From positions 62,001 through 126,000 of the forward strand of contig CAWFLX010000020.1 in the NCBI GenBank assembly GCA_963816775.1: a stretch of 64,000 nucleotides of DNA. Direction: 5' to 3'. This DNA comes from JAFAXD01 sp963816775. Lineage in GTDB: Bacteria > Pseudomonadota > Alphaproteobacteria > Rhizobiales > Xanthobacteraceae. Numbering within the stretch: the first letter of the stretch is position 1; each line of letters starts with the position of its first letter. The position numbers were made by a program, and so were the translations under genes. This document shows positions 8,172 to 17,349 of this stretch, piece after piece. Under the pieces are notes generated by a model. It had not been told where the DNA came from. It searched no databases and worked only from the letters and a program-made list of their open reading frames with translations.

Positions 8172-8390
8172 CTAGCGTGCGTGTCGCCCATAGGCACGAC
8201 GGCCGTACCATCCCGTTCGCGTAGTAATTACAGCGTTGCCTCTACGATATGATCGCGTGTTTGGACCCAGCTTCTGCTCCTCCGTGACCGTTGCTTCCCA
8301 ATCGCTCGTCACGCGCGAGACACGTTGGGCATATGTGGCATCTGCACCGAGAGTAATGAGGATCGCGGCGATGATGAGTTTTACTTTCAT
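8172..8390 (-). CDS. Small secreted hypothetical protein (72 aa)
   Basis: Begins MKVKLIIAAILITLGADATYAQ, a good signal peptide with AxA-like cleavage, then a basic, Arg/Tyr-rich mature part ending YGRRAYGRHAR. AAAGGT lies 8 nt before the ATG. The mature region of about 50 residues has no known domain. Likely a periplasmic peptide, monocistronic. Confidence 0.5.
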   Translation of the reverse strand: MKVKLIIAAILITLGADATYAQRVSRVTSDWEATVTEEQKLGPNTRSYRRGNAVITTRTGWYGRRAYGRHAR

Positions 8391-8806
8391 CGCGATTTAC
8401 CTTTTGTTGCGCCGACCGTGTACTAGTTGAATGCGATCCGCTCCATTTCGTTCCCCTTTCATCTCTGTCCACGGCAGCCGCGCGATAAGGCACTAGCACT
8501 AGCCGATTGCGCACCGCAGCAAGCGCAAGCTCCCCTGCCCACCGGTCATGCCTACCCGCGACTCAGCCCCGCCGCGCCGCAACGTGACGGGGCTTTGCTG
8601 CTGAGATCGCCGCCAATTTCACAAATATAACCGGCAATCACCAATCCATTGTGTTCCGTATTTCCTAGCGTCATCGCGGGGCCGGGTGGGTGCTTCGCCA
8701 TTCGTAAACCTACCACGTAGGAGGTGTGCTCTTTTGAACAGATTCTCCCCGAGGCCATTCGTATGATTTTGGGCGGGGGTGGACGGAGAACCAAACGGAG
8801 CACTCG
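8391..8806. other. Intergenic region with one GC hairpin
   Basis: No convincing gene is seen here. AGCCCCG (8565-8571) and CGGGGCT (8588-8594) can pair over a 16-nt loop and are followed by TTGCT, a weak terminator-like structure. The right part carries the upstream region of the gene at 8807. Confidence 0.3.
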
Positions 8807-9076
8807 ATGGCTTCAGGCGTCGCGTCTTCGAAACAACCCCTTCAAATCTCTGATCGATCCTTCGATGCGGAGACGACGGCACTCATTGGCCAAGCCTTCG
8901 ACAAAACTTGTCGAGAACTGCATGACAAGGGCCAACCGGCGTCGGTGAAGGAGATCATCGCGCAACGCATAATCGAAATCGCGGGTCGTGGCGAACGCGA
9001 TCCCGACAGAATAAGTGAGGCCGTGCTGAAGTGCTTGGGGCTACGACAGGACATGGCGGGCCGCTTCATCGTTTAG
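8807..9076 (+). CDS. Conserved small rhizobial protein (89 aa)
   Basis: The product contains FDAETTALIGQAFDKTCREL, then KEIIAQRIIEIAGRGERDPDRI and a helical end. The segment IIEIA..GERDP.R recurs in many small rhizobial proteins of unknown function. CGGAG lies 6 nt before the ATG. It is soluble and largely helical. No partner gene is evident; the DUF6894-like gene follows 105 nt later on the same strand. Confidence 0.6.
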   Translation: MASGVASSKQPLQISDRSFDAETTALIGQAFDKTCRELHDKGQPASVKEIIAQRIIEIAGRGERDPDRISEAVLKCLGLRQDMAGRFIV

Positions 9077-9181
9077 GCCATCTCAAGCTTCCACGATGCC
9101 TCAACAGATCCACAATTGGCCTCACTCGCGCGTGCCGAGCAATTGGAACCTTCGGCATCGTCGGACGGTTCTCCGACTGTC

Positions 9182-9403
9182 ATGCCGCTGTATCATTTCA
9201 ATCTCATGGCCGGAGTCACAAGGGTGCTTGATCCAAGGGGGACGTACCTGTCCGATGACGACGCTGCTCGGCGCTACGCCGAGCAACTAGTTCGCGGTCA
9301 ACTAGTCCAGGGCCTCAAGTGGTCAATCGAAGTGATCACCGAGAACGGAGACTTTGTGGATATGGTCGAGCCGCTAGAAGGGCACCACGCTTTGAAAAGC
9401 TAA
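9182..9403 (+). CDS. DUF6894-like small protein
   Basis: The 73-residue product starts MPLYHFNLMAGVTRVLDPRG, then DDDAARRYAEQL and ITENGDFVDMVEPLEG, the pattern of the short DUF6894-type proteins (MP.Y.F....G....D..G..L...ee.A) abundant in Bradyrhizobium. The ATG at 9182 is chosen by alignment to that family start; the ribosome site is poor. Function unknown. Confidence 0.55.
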   Translation: MPLYHFNLMAGVTRVLDPRGTYLSDDDAARRYAEQLVRGQLVQGLKWSIEVITENGDFVDMVEPLEGHHALKS

Positions 9404-9546
9404 GGGTTGGCGGCTTGGGCGCGCTTGGCGTCGGCCGCTGCCCGCGCCGCGGCGGCGCTCGGCGGTTCGGTCCCATAGCCGGACGCTACCGGCGCAAGCC
9501 TATGATCGGCAAGGCATCTAAGATGAGAGGCGCCAACTGAGGCGGC

Positions 9547-9744
9547 TTACTTGTCGTCCTTTTCCGGTTCCTTGGGCTGAATCTGCTGTTGCTGCTGTCC
9601 TACGGGGCGTTCGATGGCCTCGGCGCTGCTCAAGTAATCTGCGGCCAGTATCCGTAGCGCATTGGCAATCGCCGGGTCAGTGCACCCGGCCGCCATCTTC
9701 ATGCAGTTCTCTGCGAGCCTTCGATAGTGGCTTTGGGTAGACAT
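9547..9744 (-). CDS. Small helical hypothetical protein (65 aa)
   Basis: GGGGAGGCCAACG ahead of ATG 9744 fixes the start 18 codons inside the longest frame. The product MSTQSHYRRLAENCMKMAAG then IANALRILAADYLSSAEAIE resembles the short rhizobial proteins with a Y...A..C..MA....P....L..MA..W pattern, followed by a Gln-run and a charged tail. Cytosolic, unknown role. Confidence 0.6.
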   Translation of the reverse strand: MSTQSHYRRLAENCMKMAAGCTDPAIANALRILAADYLSSAEAIERPVGQQQQQIQPKEPEKDDK

Positions 9745-9866
9745 CGTTGGCCTCCCCGCCGTGATGCCAACAATGTCCCCTGCAATCCGGTTCCCCAAAT
9801 CAAATTAGGACAGCCGGATTTTCAAATTAGGGCGTGTACTCATAAACGCGCAGACATTGGAAGGTC

Positions 9867-9930
9867 CGCTTTTCGGGGACAAACGCTCATTCCGAGTTTT
9901 TCGGCTTTTTGACCCAAGGCGGACGTTGAA
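9867..9930. repeat. Intergenic repeat, AAAAGCGGA family, short copy
   Basis: GGTCCGCTTTTCGGGG and TTTTTGACCCAAGGCGGACG face each other here. This lies in the 9745-10040 interval upstream of the HWE kinase, where nothing else is apparent apart from the kinase's ribosome site. Confidence 0.35.
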
Positions 9931-10040
9931 CGGTGGTTTCTGGCGGCTGCGGGCCGCGCCAACGCCGCACTCGTTACCTCTTGGCTCCCGCGCCGATGGT
10001 CACAAAGGGTTTGACGAGGTAATGTCCCGAAGGAGGTGTC

Positions 10041-11405
10041 GTGTCGGAAGAGCTCTCAGCGCTCACACAGGGGCTAGGTCTATTCGATGCCGAAGTTGGC
10101 CTTGTCCGCATGTTGGCGTCCCTTGTCGCCGCCTCCCGTGAATTTATTGGTATCGCTGACCTCGAAGGCAATGCGCTGTTCGTCAACGAGGCTGGTCGTA
10201 AGCTCGTCGGACTGCCGGATTTAGAAGCTGTCCGTTCAACTCGCATCATCGACTACTTCGCGGTACATGATCATCATAAACTTGTGCAGGAGGTTCTACC
10301 TGCTGTTCGAGACACTGGATTTTGGGAGGGCGAACTAACATTTCAAAATTTTGAAACGGGACAGCTCATACCTGTACTGTACAACATCTTTCCAGTTCTG
10401 GATTCGTCGGGCGCAATCGCAGCGTACGGAACTGTAACGCGCAATTTGACCGAAGGTAAGCTGGCCGAACAGCAATCGCGTTCGTTGGCTTCTATTGTCG
10501 AAACTAGTGACGACGCAATCATCAGCAAGAGCCTAGACGGCGTCATCGCAAGTTGGAATAAGGGTGCCGAACGCATCTTCGGCTACACTGCCGAGGAAGC
10601 AATCGGCCAGCCGATCACATTCATCATTCCCGAAGACCGGCTCGATGAAGAACGTACGATTCTAACGCGGATCAGGCGAGGAGAACGTATCGAACACTAT
10701 GAAACCGTTCGACGACGCAAACATGGCAGTTTAATCGTCGTTTCGCTGAGCGTTTCACCCGTCAGAAATGCCGAAGGTAAGGTTATTGGAGCGTCGAAGA
10801 TCGCTAGGGACATTACCGAACAGAAGCGGAGCCAAGAGCAAATCGCCACGCTCGCCCGGGAGGCTGAACACCGAAGCAGGAATTTGTTGGCGATTGTGCA
10901 GGCGACCGTCCATCTTTCTCAGTCTGAAACTCCGACAGGTCTAAAACAAGCGATTGAGGGACGCATCCAAGCGCTCGCAAATGTTCACTCGCTGTTTGTT
11001 CAATCGCGGTGGGTAGGAGCCGAGCTGTCCACCGTCGCCGCACAGGAACTCGCGCCGTATCTTCAGGCGAACGGGGCGCGCGTGCGACTTGACGGACAGC
11101 AAGTGTTGCTTGAGCCCAACACCGCCCAAGCGATTGCTATCGTCCTGCACGAACTTGCGACCAATGCTGCCAAATACGGAGCGCTGTCTGTGCCTGATGG
11201 TCAGGTCGCGCTCGCGTGGTCCCATGCGGGGGATGGAATCCTCACGCTGCGTTGGGTCGAAAAGGGCGGTCCGCCTGCGAAGGAGCCTGCGCGTCAGGGC
11301 TTTGGCGGGCGGGTCATCGCTCGCATGATTAGCGATCTAAGGGGCAAAACGCATTTCGATTGGCGTCCCGAAGGACTCGTTTGCGAGATCGCCCTTCACG
11401 TCTGA
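10041..11405 (+). CDS. HWE-family PAS-PAS sensor histidine kinase
   Basis: A 454-residue soluble kinase. Two PAS domains are visible: residues about 20-140 (EFIGIADLEGNALFVNEAGRK) and about 145-265 (ETSDDAIISKSLDGVIASWN, ERIFGYTAEEAIGQ). The kinase part has the HWE-type phosphoacceptor block EAEHRSRNLLAIVQA near 275, VLHELATNAAKYGALS near 375, and RWVEKGG with the family's W-x-E. No transmembrane segment is present, so it senses a cytosolic cue. The start is GTG 10041, with AAGGAGG a few bases ahead. No response regulator is adjacent, so its partner must lie elsewhere. Confidence 0.85.
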   Translation: MSEELSALTQGLGLFDAEVGLVRMLASLVAASREFIGIADLEGNALFVNEAGRKLVGLPDLEAVRSTRIIDYFAVHDHHKLVQEVLPAVRDTGFWEGELTFQNFETGQLIPVLYNIFPVLDSSGAIAAYGTVTRNLTEGKLAEQQSRSLASIVETSDDAIISKSLDGVIASWNKGAERIFGYTAEEAIGQPITFIIPEDRLDEERTILTRIRRGERIEHYETVRRRKHGSLIVVSLSVSPVRNAEGKVIGASKIARDITEQKRSQEQIATLAREAEHRSRNLLAIVQATVHLSQSETPTGLKQAIEGRIQALANVHSLFVQSRWVGAELSTVAAQELAPYLQANGARVRLDGQQVLLEPNTAQAIAIVLHELATNAAKYGALSVPDGQVALAWSHAGDGILTLRWVEKGGPPAKEPARQGFGGRVIARMISDLRGKTHFDWRPEGLVCEIALHV

Positions 11406-11589
11406 AGCAGAAATTTGACCCCGCTCCGAGACCTTCCGCAAGGTCCGCTCTTCCGCCGCTGTCAGGTGCAAAGCGGACATCAGCGTCGATTGCCGAACAA
11501 TCATAATAATCGGGATTGCCTTCGGTTCCGGATCGCCTCTTCCCGCCCACGACAGCAATTTCTACGGCGAGAATTTGAATGCGGATGCC

Positions 11590-11727
11590 TTAAGGGAGGC
11601 GCTGACCACGTCTTCGGGACGAATTGAGAGAAGGCCAGGAGGGGTGTCGTTTAAGCCCTATTAGCCAAGCGGCCGTTAACAGGATGATCGCCGCGCAACA
11701 GATCAGCACTGCGTAATCGGTCAGCAT
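11590..11727 (-). CDS. Small membrane peptide (45 aa), second of a coupled pair
   Basis: The frame starts MLTDYAVLICCAAIILLTAA, then WLIGLKRHPS and a basic tail: a single transmembrane helix with positive charges after it. Its ATG overlaps the end of the upstream small gene by 7 nt, suggesting translational coupling. Size and topology recall small accessory subunits of membrane complexes, but no family can be named. Confidence 0.4.
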   Translation of the reverse strand: MLTDYAVLICCAAIILLTAAWLIGLKRHPSWPSLNSSRRRGQRLP

Positions 11728-11891
11728 CGGACTGCCTTGCCATCTGCGTTCCTGGCAAGGCCGAGCCCGCGCCCGGCATTTAGTTCTTTCCCTCCTCCAT
11801 CACATGCAATCACCCCGATCGTTGCCAGAATCACAACGATCGTAATTGCAATGCGCGCGCGAAAGCTCAGCTCGTCGATCCAACGGCGCAT
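11721..11891 (-). CDS. Small membrane or lipoprotein-like peptide (56 aa)
   Basis: Starts MRRWIDELSF, followed by a hydrophobic helix IAITIVVILATIGVIAC and a polar tail. GAGGT lies about 8 nt before the ATG. The C after VIA could be a lipobox, though the helix sits far from the N terminus, so a bitopic protein is equally possible. It is coupled to the 45-aa gene downstream. These two occupy the otherwise gene-poor interval 11406-12091; the segment 11445-11480 carries a fragment of the AAAAGCGGA repeat. Confidence 0.4.
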   Translation of the reverse strand: MRRWIDELSFRARIAITIVVILATIGVIACDGGGKELNAGRGLGLARNADGKAVRC

Positions 11892-12091
11892 AGGCTGACC
11901 TCAGCGGATTGGGTTGCGGAACCCTGCCGCTGGTTTGTCTCTTTGCCCGCTTGGTTAGGTTCATAGCCGCGACATACGGCCGCGATCGGAGTCAGCCTTG
12001 GTCACCGGCGCGCCAACGGCGCGCGGTATTGGTGCCGTCGTCAGCGCGGTGCAGCCAACGCCACAGAAGGGGCGTGATCATATTGAGCGGG

Positions 12092-12316
12092 GTCGAGTAT
12101 GGATATGCGCTGCGCGATGGCCGCGATGCCATCATCCTCGAGAAGAAGGAGGATCTGAAGAAACGCGGGCTTGCATCACCTGATCTTGCCGACGCCCTGG
12201 CTCTGACCTTTGCCTACCCGGTGGCAGCGAGTGACCATCGCTGGCAGCTCACCGGCAAGCCTCGTCATCAATATCAGTACGACCCATTCCATCAGGCTTG
12301 GTCCGGACGGCTGTGA
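12092..12316 (+). pseudogene. Phage terminase large subunit, C-terminal fragment
   Basis: The frame reads VEYGYALRDGRDAIILEKKED, LKKRGLASPDLADALALTFA and ends YQYDPFHQAWSGRL. KKRGLASPDLADALALTFA is the highly conserved end of terminase nuclease domains, including the last acidic metal ligand in SPDLADA. It fits directly after the nuclease fragment at 4224-4604 on the same strand. No start is present. It supports a prophage origin for this region. Confidence 0.7.
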
Positions 12317-12395
12317 TGGTAACCTTGAAGCGAATCGAGACTTGACATTCCGGCGTTGGCTGGGCGGGCCTTCTACCCTCACATGGCTTGGTAGT

Positions 12396-12760
12396 TCAGG
12401 CGAACGACACCTTGCGTAGTGATTGACGGAAGGCGAAGCCGAGACCGGCGAAGCCGATCAGCACCATCGCCCAAGTGGACGGCTCAGGGACGCCTCTGGC
12501 GATGGCAGGGATTACGGCAATGTCGTCAATTGCAAAAGTTGAGGAATTTAGAGGACTAAACCCGGTCAGAAGTGAGTCACCCTGAATGCGGACTTCATTA
12601 AATCCGCCGCCTGTAAATCCAATGTATTGATAGAATCCGCTACCTGTTCCGGCTACGCAGCAAGATGTGAGGTCTGATATCGTTCCGGTCGCAACAACTA
12701 CACCGTGGTTCAAAAGTTCATATGCCACAACATTTGTGTTCATCTCGGCCAGTTGGAACG
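12396..12760 (-). pseudogene. PEP-CTERM-anchored exported protein, 5'-truncated
   Basis: The C-terminal end is VPEPSTWAMVLIGFAGLGFAF followed by a basic tail, an exact PEP-CTERM sorting signal. The body (FYQYIGFTGGGFNEVRI, FAIDDIAVIPAI) matches the usual beta-sandwich of such proteins. The N-terminal half and signal peptide are missing; the frame only opens at a TTG hard against the cyclase gene stop at 12837. No exosortase is in the window. It is a truncated gene, and the cyclase locus abuts the break. Confidence 0.55.
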
Positions 12761-12836
12761 GCAAGTAGGCGGGTTTGTCGCCCTTGAGAATTTCACATGT
12801 GCTAGCGAGGAGATAAAATACGACACTGAACAGCAA

Positions 12837-15800
12837 TCAAGCATTTTTCAACCTTGCCCTGGCTCTGACTAGATCCATGGTGTCAAAACCCTCGCTAAAA
12901 GATCCGTAAATCTCGCCGAGTTGCGAGCGATACTTGTCGGCATTTTGTCTGAGCTCGTACAGGTCATAAATACTTACGCAAAGTTTAAGCTCAAGGGATT
13001 TAGCGTTCTGTTCGCGCGCCACTTCAAAGCCCTTACATAAATAACGCTCCGCCTGATCCAGATCTCGGCGGGATCGCAGATATGTCTCTCCAAGCAAGCG
13101 ATATATTTCCGCCGCGTAGAACCGTTCGGTGTTCTCTTCATCGAGCCTCGATTGCGCCTGGTTCAAGAAGTCGAGCGCTTGCCCGTAACGTTCATTCTTC
13201 AGGCATGCATCCGCCAGCAACCCCAGAGTATACGACTCAAGCAATAAGGCGTCGGTGGCCCGTTCTTTCTCAAGGCCCTCCCAAATCTCGGCAATGCCTT
13301 TGTCAAACTCTCCTTGCTGGGCACGCGCCCAGCCGCGCAAGATCAAAGCCATGGCCAGATAGTGCACAAACTCGTGCGCTTCGCAGACTTCGATTGCCGC
13401 GTCAGCCTGGCCCGAGACAACCGCAGCCTCTCCGCGAAACTGATGCACGCGGAGGCTTATGGTTCGAGCCATTGCCTCGCTGAACGGATGCTGGGATGTA
13501 TCGGCATAACGGCGGGCCTCAGCGCAAATCCGCAACGCTCGATCGGGATAGCCGAGCAACCACAGTGCCATGCCGTCGTATAACCTTACATGAACTCGCG
13601 GGTCTTGCGCTGACAGGTCAAGATAGGCCGCGGCCTTGCCGTCTTCACACAAGCCAATGCTGCGTTCCAGCGCCGCATGGGCGGCGGCAAAATTCCCGCG
13701 GGCAAATAATGTAAATCCCAGAGCTTCGTGGGCAAGAACCTTGTAAACCGAGTCATCTACATTCTCGGCCGTACTCAGCAGATGTTCAGCAAGGAGCTCA
13801 GCCTCACCAAGCGCTGCACGAAGGAAATTCCAGGTCCATAAGCCGAAAACCGCAGGCAAGGTATGTCCGTCAAACCCACTCTCCTTGCACAGTTGGAGCG
13901 CTCGGGTATACGCGCGCTTCACACCATCAATGCTCCAGCCCTTGGTCGAGCGCAGCGAGTTGCCAAGCGACGTTTGAAGCAGTAACTCGGACCTGTTGCG
14001 TACCAGCGTGTCGTCGATATTGGGAAGGAGCTCCAAACCACGCGCTAGATGGTTTAATGCCTCGGCATCGGCCGAGCGTCGGGCTGCCTGCTGTCCAGCC
14101 TTGAGCCAGTAATCGATGGCGGGTTCAGCAAGGCCGGCTTCCGTGAAGTGGTGGGCCACGATTTCCGGCTGGCTGGCCACGATATCGGGAAATCTCTCCA
14201 CCACTGTGCGCGCAATCTGGCTGTGCAATTGCTGCCGCCGGCTCTTGAGCAGGCTCTCATAGGCCGCATCCCGCACCAGAGCGTGTTTGAAGCTGTACGT
14301 GGCTTCCGGCGGCTCGCCACGGCGGAACACGAGTTCCGCCTTTTCGAGCTGGCTGAGGGCATTTTTCAAAGCGGTCTCGTCGCGTCCGACCACCGCGCGC
14401 ACCAAGGAGTAGGAGAACTCGCGTCCGATGGCGGCGCCGATTTGGCTAATCTCCCTCACCGGTGCCAGGCGGTCGAGCCGCGCCATCAAAGAGTTCTTGA
14501 AGGGTTGCTGGGATGGCGAGCGGTTGCAAGGGTCCAGCGAGCCGATAGCCATCGGCGTCCTTGATTAGGATGCCCGCTTCCAGCACTGCCTTGGTGAGTT
14601 CCTCGACAAACAGCGGGTTCCCGTCGGTCTTAGCGACGATCAGTTTCATCACTTGGGCGGGCAGCAAGCGCCCGCCGATCATCCGCGCGACCATGCTTTC
14701 AACGTCATCACGGTCAAGGCCACCCAGCGTCAAGGTGGCGACATTGGGGCGACCAACCCAAGGCGGCTCGAACTCCGGTCGGAACGTGAACAGCGCAAGC
14801 ACCGGTAGTTGGGGCACCCGCTCGACAGTCAGATCGAGCAGCTCGAGAGAGGTGGCGTCCGCCCAGTGCGCGTCCTCGAACAGGAGCAGGATCGGTTGCC
14901 GGCGGGCGAGACTCTTGAATTGATCGAGCAGTGCCGCAAGCGTTCGACGGCGTTGCTGTGCGGGGTTGAGCGCCAGCGGCTGATACCGCTCGCCGAACGG
15001 GATCGACAGCAGCTCAGAAAAAAGTGGCGCCACACCCTGAACCCGCGCTGAGCTCAGGGCGAGGAGCGCCTCGAGCTTGTCGAGGCGCTGCTCAGCCGTA
15101 TCGTCTCCTTTGAAACCTGCTGCTCGCTCCATCTGGGCAATGAATGGACGAAGTGCGCTGTTTGTGTGGTAAGGCGAACATTGGTAACGCAAGCGCGTAT
15201 GCGGCTCGCCAGAAATGCGCTCGGCGAGAGCCAAAGCAAGGCGGGACTTGCCGATCCCCGGCTCGCCTGAGATCAGCACGATCTGTCCTTTACCCTTCCA
15301 GGCGAGGCGTTGGCGTTCTAGGAGAAATTCGATCTCCTCGTCGCGGCCGATAACATCAGTCAGCCCCGACACGCGGACCGCCTCGAAGCGGCTCTCGGAG
15401 GCCGACATGCCCTCGACCGCCCACGCAGCGATCGGCTCGGTAATACCCTTGACCTCGTACTGGCCGAGGTCGTGCAGACGGAATAGATCTCCGAGCAGGC
15501 GGCGCGTGGACGCTGCGACGACGATCGTCTCTGGCTCGGCCAAGGCCAGAAGGCGGGCTGCAACGTTCGGCGCGTCCCCGACCACGGCGTGCTTCCGCAA
15601 CGCACCCTCGCCACTGAGGTTGCCGACTATCACCAAGCCCGTCGCGATGCCGATGCGGACCGCGAGTGGTTCCGCGGCGCGTGTCTTGAGCGCAGCAACA
15701 GCGGCAATGATATCGAGCCCGGCCCGTACGGTTCGCTCCGCGTCGTCTTCGTGCGCGCGAGGATAGCCGAAAAAGGCCAATATCCCGTCGCCCCGGAACT

Positions 15801-16186
15801 CGGCGAGAAAGCCGTCATAGGTTAGCGTGATGCGCGCGCAGGCGGCGTGATAGGCATCGATCACAGTCCGCATATCCTCGGGATCGAGTTCGGGCCGATA
15901 ACGCGGTCGAGCCCACCAGATCGCAGATCATCACGGTCAGGTGACGACGCTCGGCCTCGTCACGTAACGTCGGTTCGGTCGCTGTTTCAATGGGTGCAGG
16001 AGCGACTCCATCGAGCTCCACGATCGCGCGCATAATTTTGCGGCGATGCCCAAGCAGCACGCCGAGGTTCTTGAGATCTTGCTCTGTGAGATCGCGGATG
16101 ACCGAGAGGTCGATGGCGTTGTCGGCGAAGCGTTGGGCGTATTCGGACAAGCCGAGCTTTTCGAGCCACTCCCCAATCTGTTGCAT
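12837..16186 (-). pseudogene. SAM - class III nucleotide cyclase - AAA ATPase - TPR protein, two frame breaks
   Basis: Together three frames form one protein of about 1,115 residues: SAM domain (MQQIGEWLEKLGLSEYAQRF), class III cyclase (VMICDLVGSTALSAR; FRGDGILAFFGYPRAHEDD), an AAA/STAND ATPase (LISGEPGIGKSRLALALAE) and a TPR C-terminus. The first +1 break is at about 15889: removing one A from CGAACTC gives ALSARLDPEDM. The second is at about 14494: removing one A from AGAACTC gives TLQDSLMARLDRL. Both corrected sites become GACTC. Either the gene is recently dead or the breaks are sequence errors; everything else is intact. Such proteins make cAMP or act as signalling hubs. Confidence 0.8.
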
Positions 16187-16333
16187 CGCAACCCCACGGA
16201 TTTACCGCGGCCTAATCGCCTCGGGACGAGGGCGATAGAGAGTATCCGAAAAAATCCCCACAAGTATACCGCTGGACTAGTCGGCCTGGATAAGTGTCTC
16301 TATCGCGCTCGGTCCATGAGCCGATGTCTCTTA

Positions 16334-16453
16334 GGGGTCAAAAGCGGAAATGATCATAACGAGCCGATGATGTCCGCTTTCCACCCCACAGCGGCGAGTA
16401 AGCAGACATCTCGCGAGGTCTGATATGTGCCAATAGCAGACACCGCTCAGAAC
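16334..16453. repeat. Intergenic repeat, AAAAGCGGA family, copy 2
   Basis: A near copy of 2001-2120: both share GGGTCAAAAGCGGAAATG, ATAACGAGCCGATGATG, TCCGCTTTCCACCCC and the end CGCTCAGAAC. The stop codon of the transporter gene to the right (16447-16449) lies inside this repeat, so the element forms the 3' end of that gene. Confidence 0.6.
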
Positions 16454-17169
16454 ACCATCAGCGCTCCGCAGAAGAGCAGCAGCCACAAGATTGCGGCGCG
16501 AAATCGCGCTGCATCGACGCGGCTATAGAGGAGGAAGCCAACCAAGATGCCTCCGACGAGCGCCGGTAACGCGACGAGCGTGTAGTGCCAGATCTCAGTG
16601 CGGGGGGTTCCGGAGTTGAAAAACAGAAGCGTGATCGCGAGCGCCTGCATGACGAGGATAAATGGCTGGACGACGCCCCGCTGACGCTCCCTCGGCACGC
16701 CGCGCAATTCGCACCAAATGACCGGCAGGGCGCCTGGCATTGCCGTGAATCCGCCGATCATCCCGCCGGCAAAGCCCACTGCGGAATGCAATGCCGGCGT
16801 CGCCGCGCCGACTAGCTTCGTAACGGGCCGCTTGAGCAGCATGTAGATTGAATAACCCAGAAGCATAAGCCCGAACGCAACACGGTACGACTGCGGTTGC
16901 GCGAACATCATCAGGCTCAGGCCGACCGGCAGGCCAGCAACTCCTCCAAGCGTCAGCGGTACGGCTTCGCCCCAGTCGATGGAACGTCGCAGCGCGACCA
17001 GCGTTGCGAGCTGCGACACGATCGTGCACGACATCATCAGCGGGATCGCGAGCATGGGTGCCAGCAAATGCAGCAGGATCACACCGGCGACCGCGGAAAA
17101 GGCAAAGCCGGCAAAGCCCGAGACGATCCCGCCTAGGAATACTGCCACCAGAACTGCAACGTCCTCCAC
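16447..17169 (-). CDS. TauE/SafE-family membrane exporter
   Basis: A 240-residue polytopic membrane protein starting VAVLVAVFLGGIVSGFAGFAFSA, the first half-repeat of the TauE/SafE (DUF81) family; the second half begins LHSAVGFAGGMIGGFTAMPGA. About seven or eight hydrophobic helices are visible. Members export sulfite, sulfoacetate or related organic anions, but the substrate cannot be told here. The start is GTG 17169 with a weak GGGG upstream. The gene ends within a repeat. The coupled mini-gene and secreted protein B lie just upstream on the same strand, about 60 nt away. Confidence 0.8.
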   Translation of the reverse strand: MEDVAVLVAVFLGGIVSGFAGFAFSAVAGVILLHLLAPMLAIPLMMSCTIVSQLATLVALRRSIDWGEAVPLTLGGVAGLPVGLSLMMFAQPQSYRVAFGLMLLGYSIYMLLKRPVTKLVGAATPALHSAVGFAGGMIGGFTAMPGALPVIWCELRGVPRERQRGVVQPFILVMQALAITLLFFNSGTPRTEIWHYTLVALPALVGGILVGFLLYSRVDAARFRAAILWLLLFCGALMVF

Positions 17170-17229
17170 GGTGGGACCCCTTCGCAGATCGGCTCACCAA
17201 GCCAGCGGACTCGGTCGTCTGCCATTCGA

Positions 17230-17349
17230 TCATTCGATCGCAGCGAGCCCGCATTGTGCGAGGTGCCGGTACACTTGCCGCATCGACGCGTAAAACGTGG
17301 CACGGAGTTCGGACGCGAGCCTGATGCACAAAGCACGCAACGCGTTCAT
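17230..17349 (-). CDS. Mini-gene coupled to secreted protein B (39 aa)
   Basis: ATG at 17349 overlaps the TGA of the upstream gene as ATGA. The frame reads MNALRALCIRLASELRATFY, then ASMRQVYRHLAQCGLAAIE and stop, an amphipathic helical peptide. The same DNA follows copy A at 7060-7180 but with single-base indels that break the frame there, while its end AAIE is still readable. Conservation of the pair and the stop-start overlap suggest a genuine two-gene unit. Function unknown. Confidence 0.4.
   Translation of the reverse strand: MNALRALCIRLASELRATFYASMRQVYRHLAQCGLAAIE

Noticed and set aside
9404..9520. Minus-strand Ala-rich tail (APVASGYGTEPPSAAAAR...) ending at the DUF6894-like gene
   Set aside because: It looks coding in composition but has no start, no domain and only about 35 codons.
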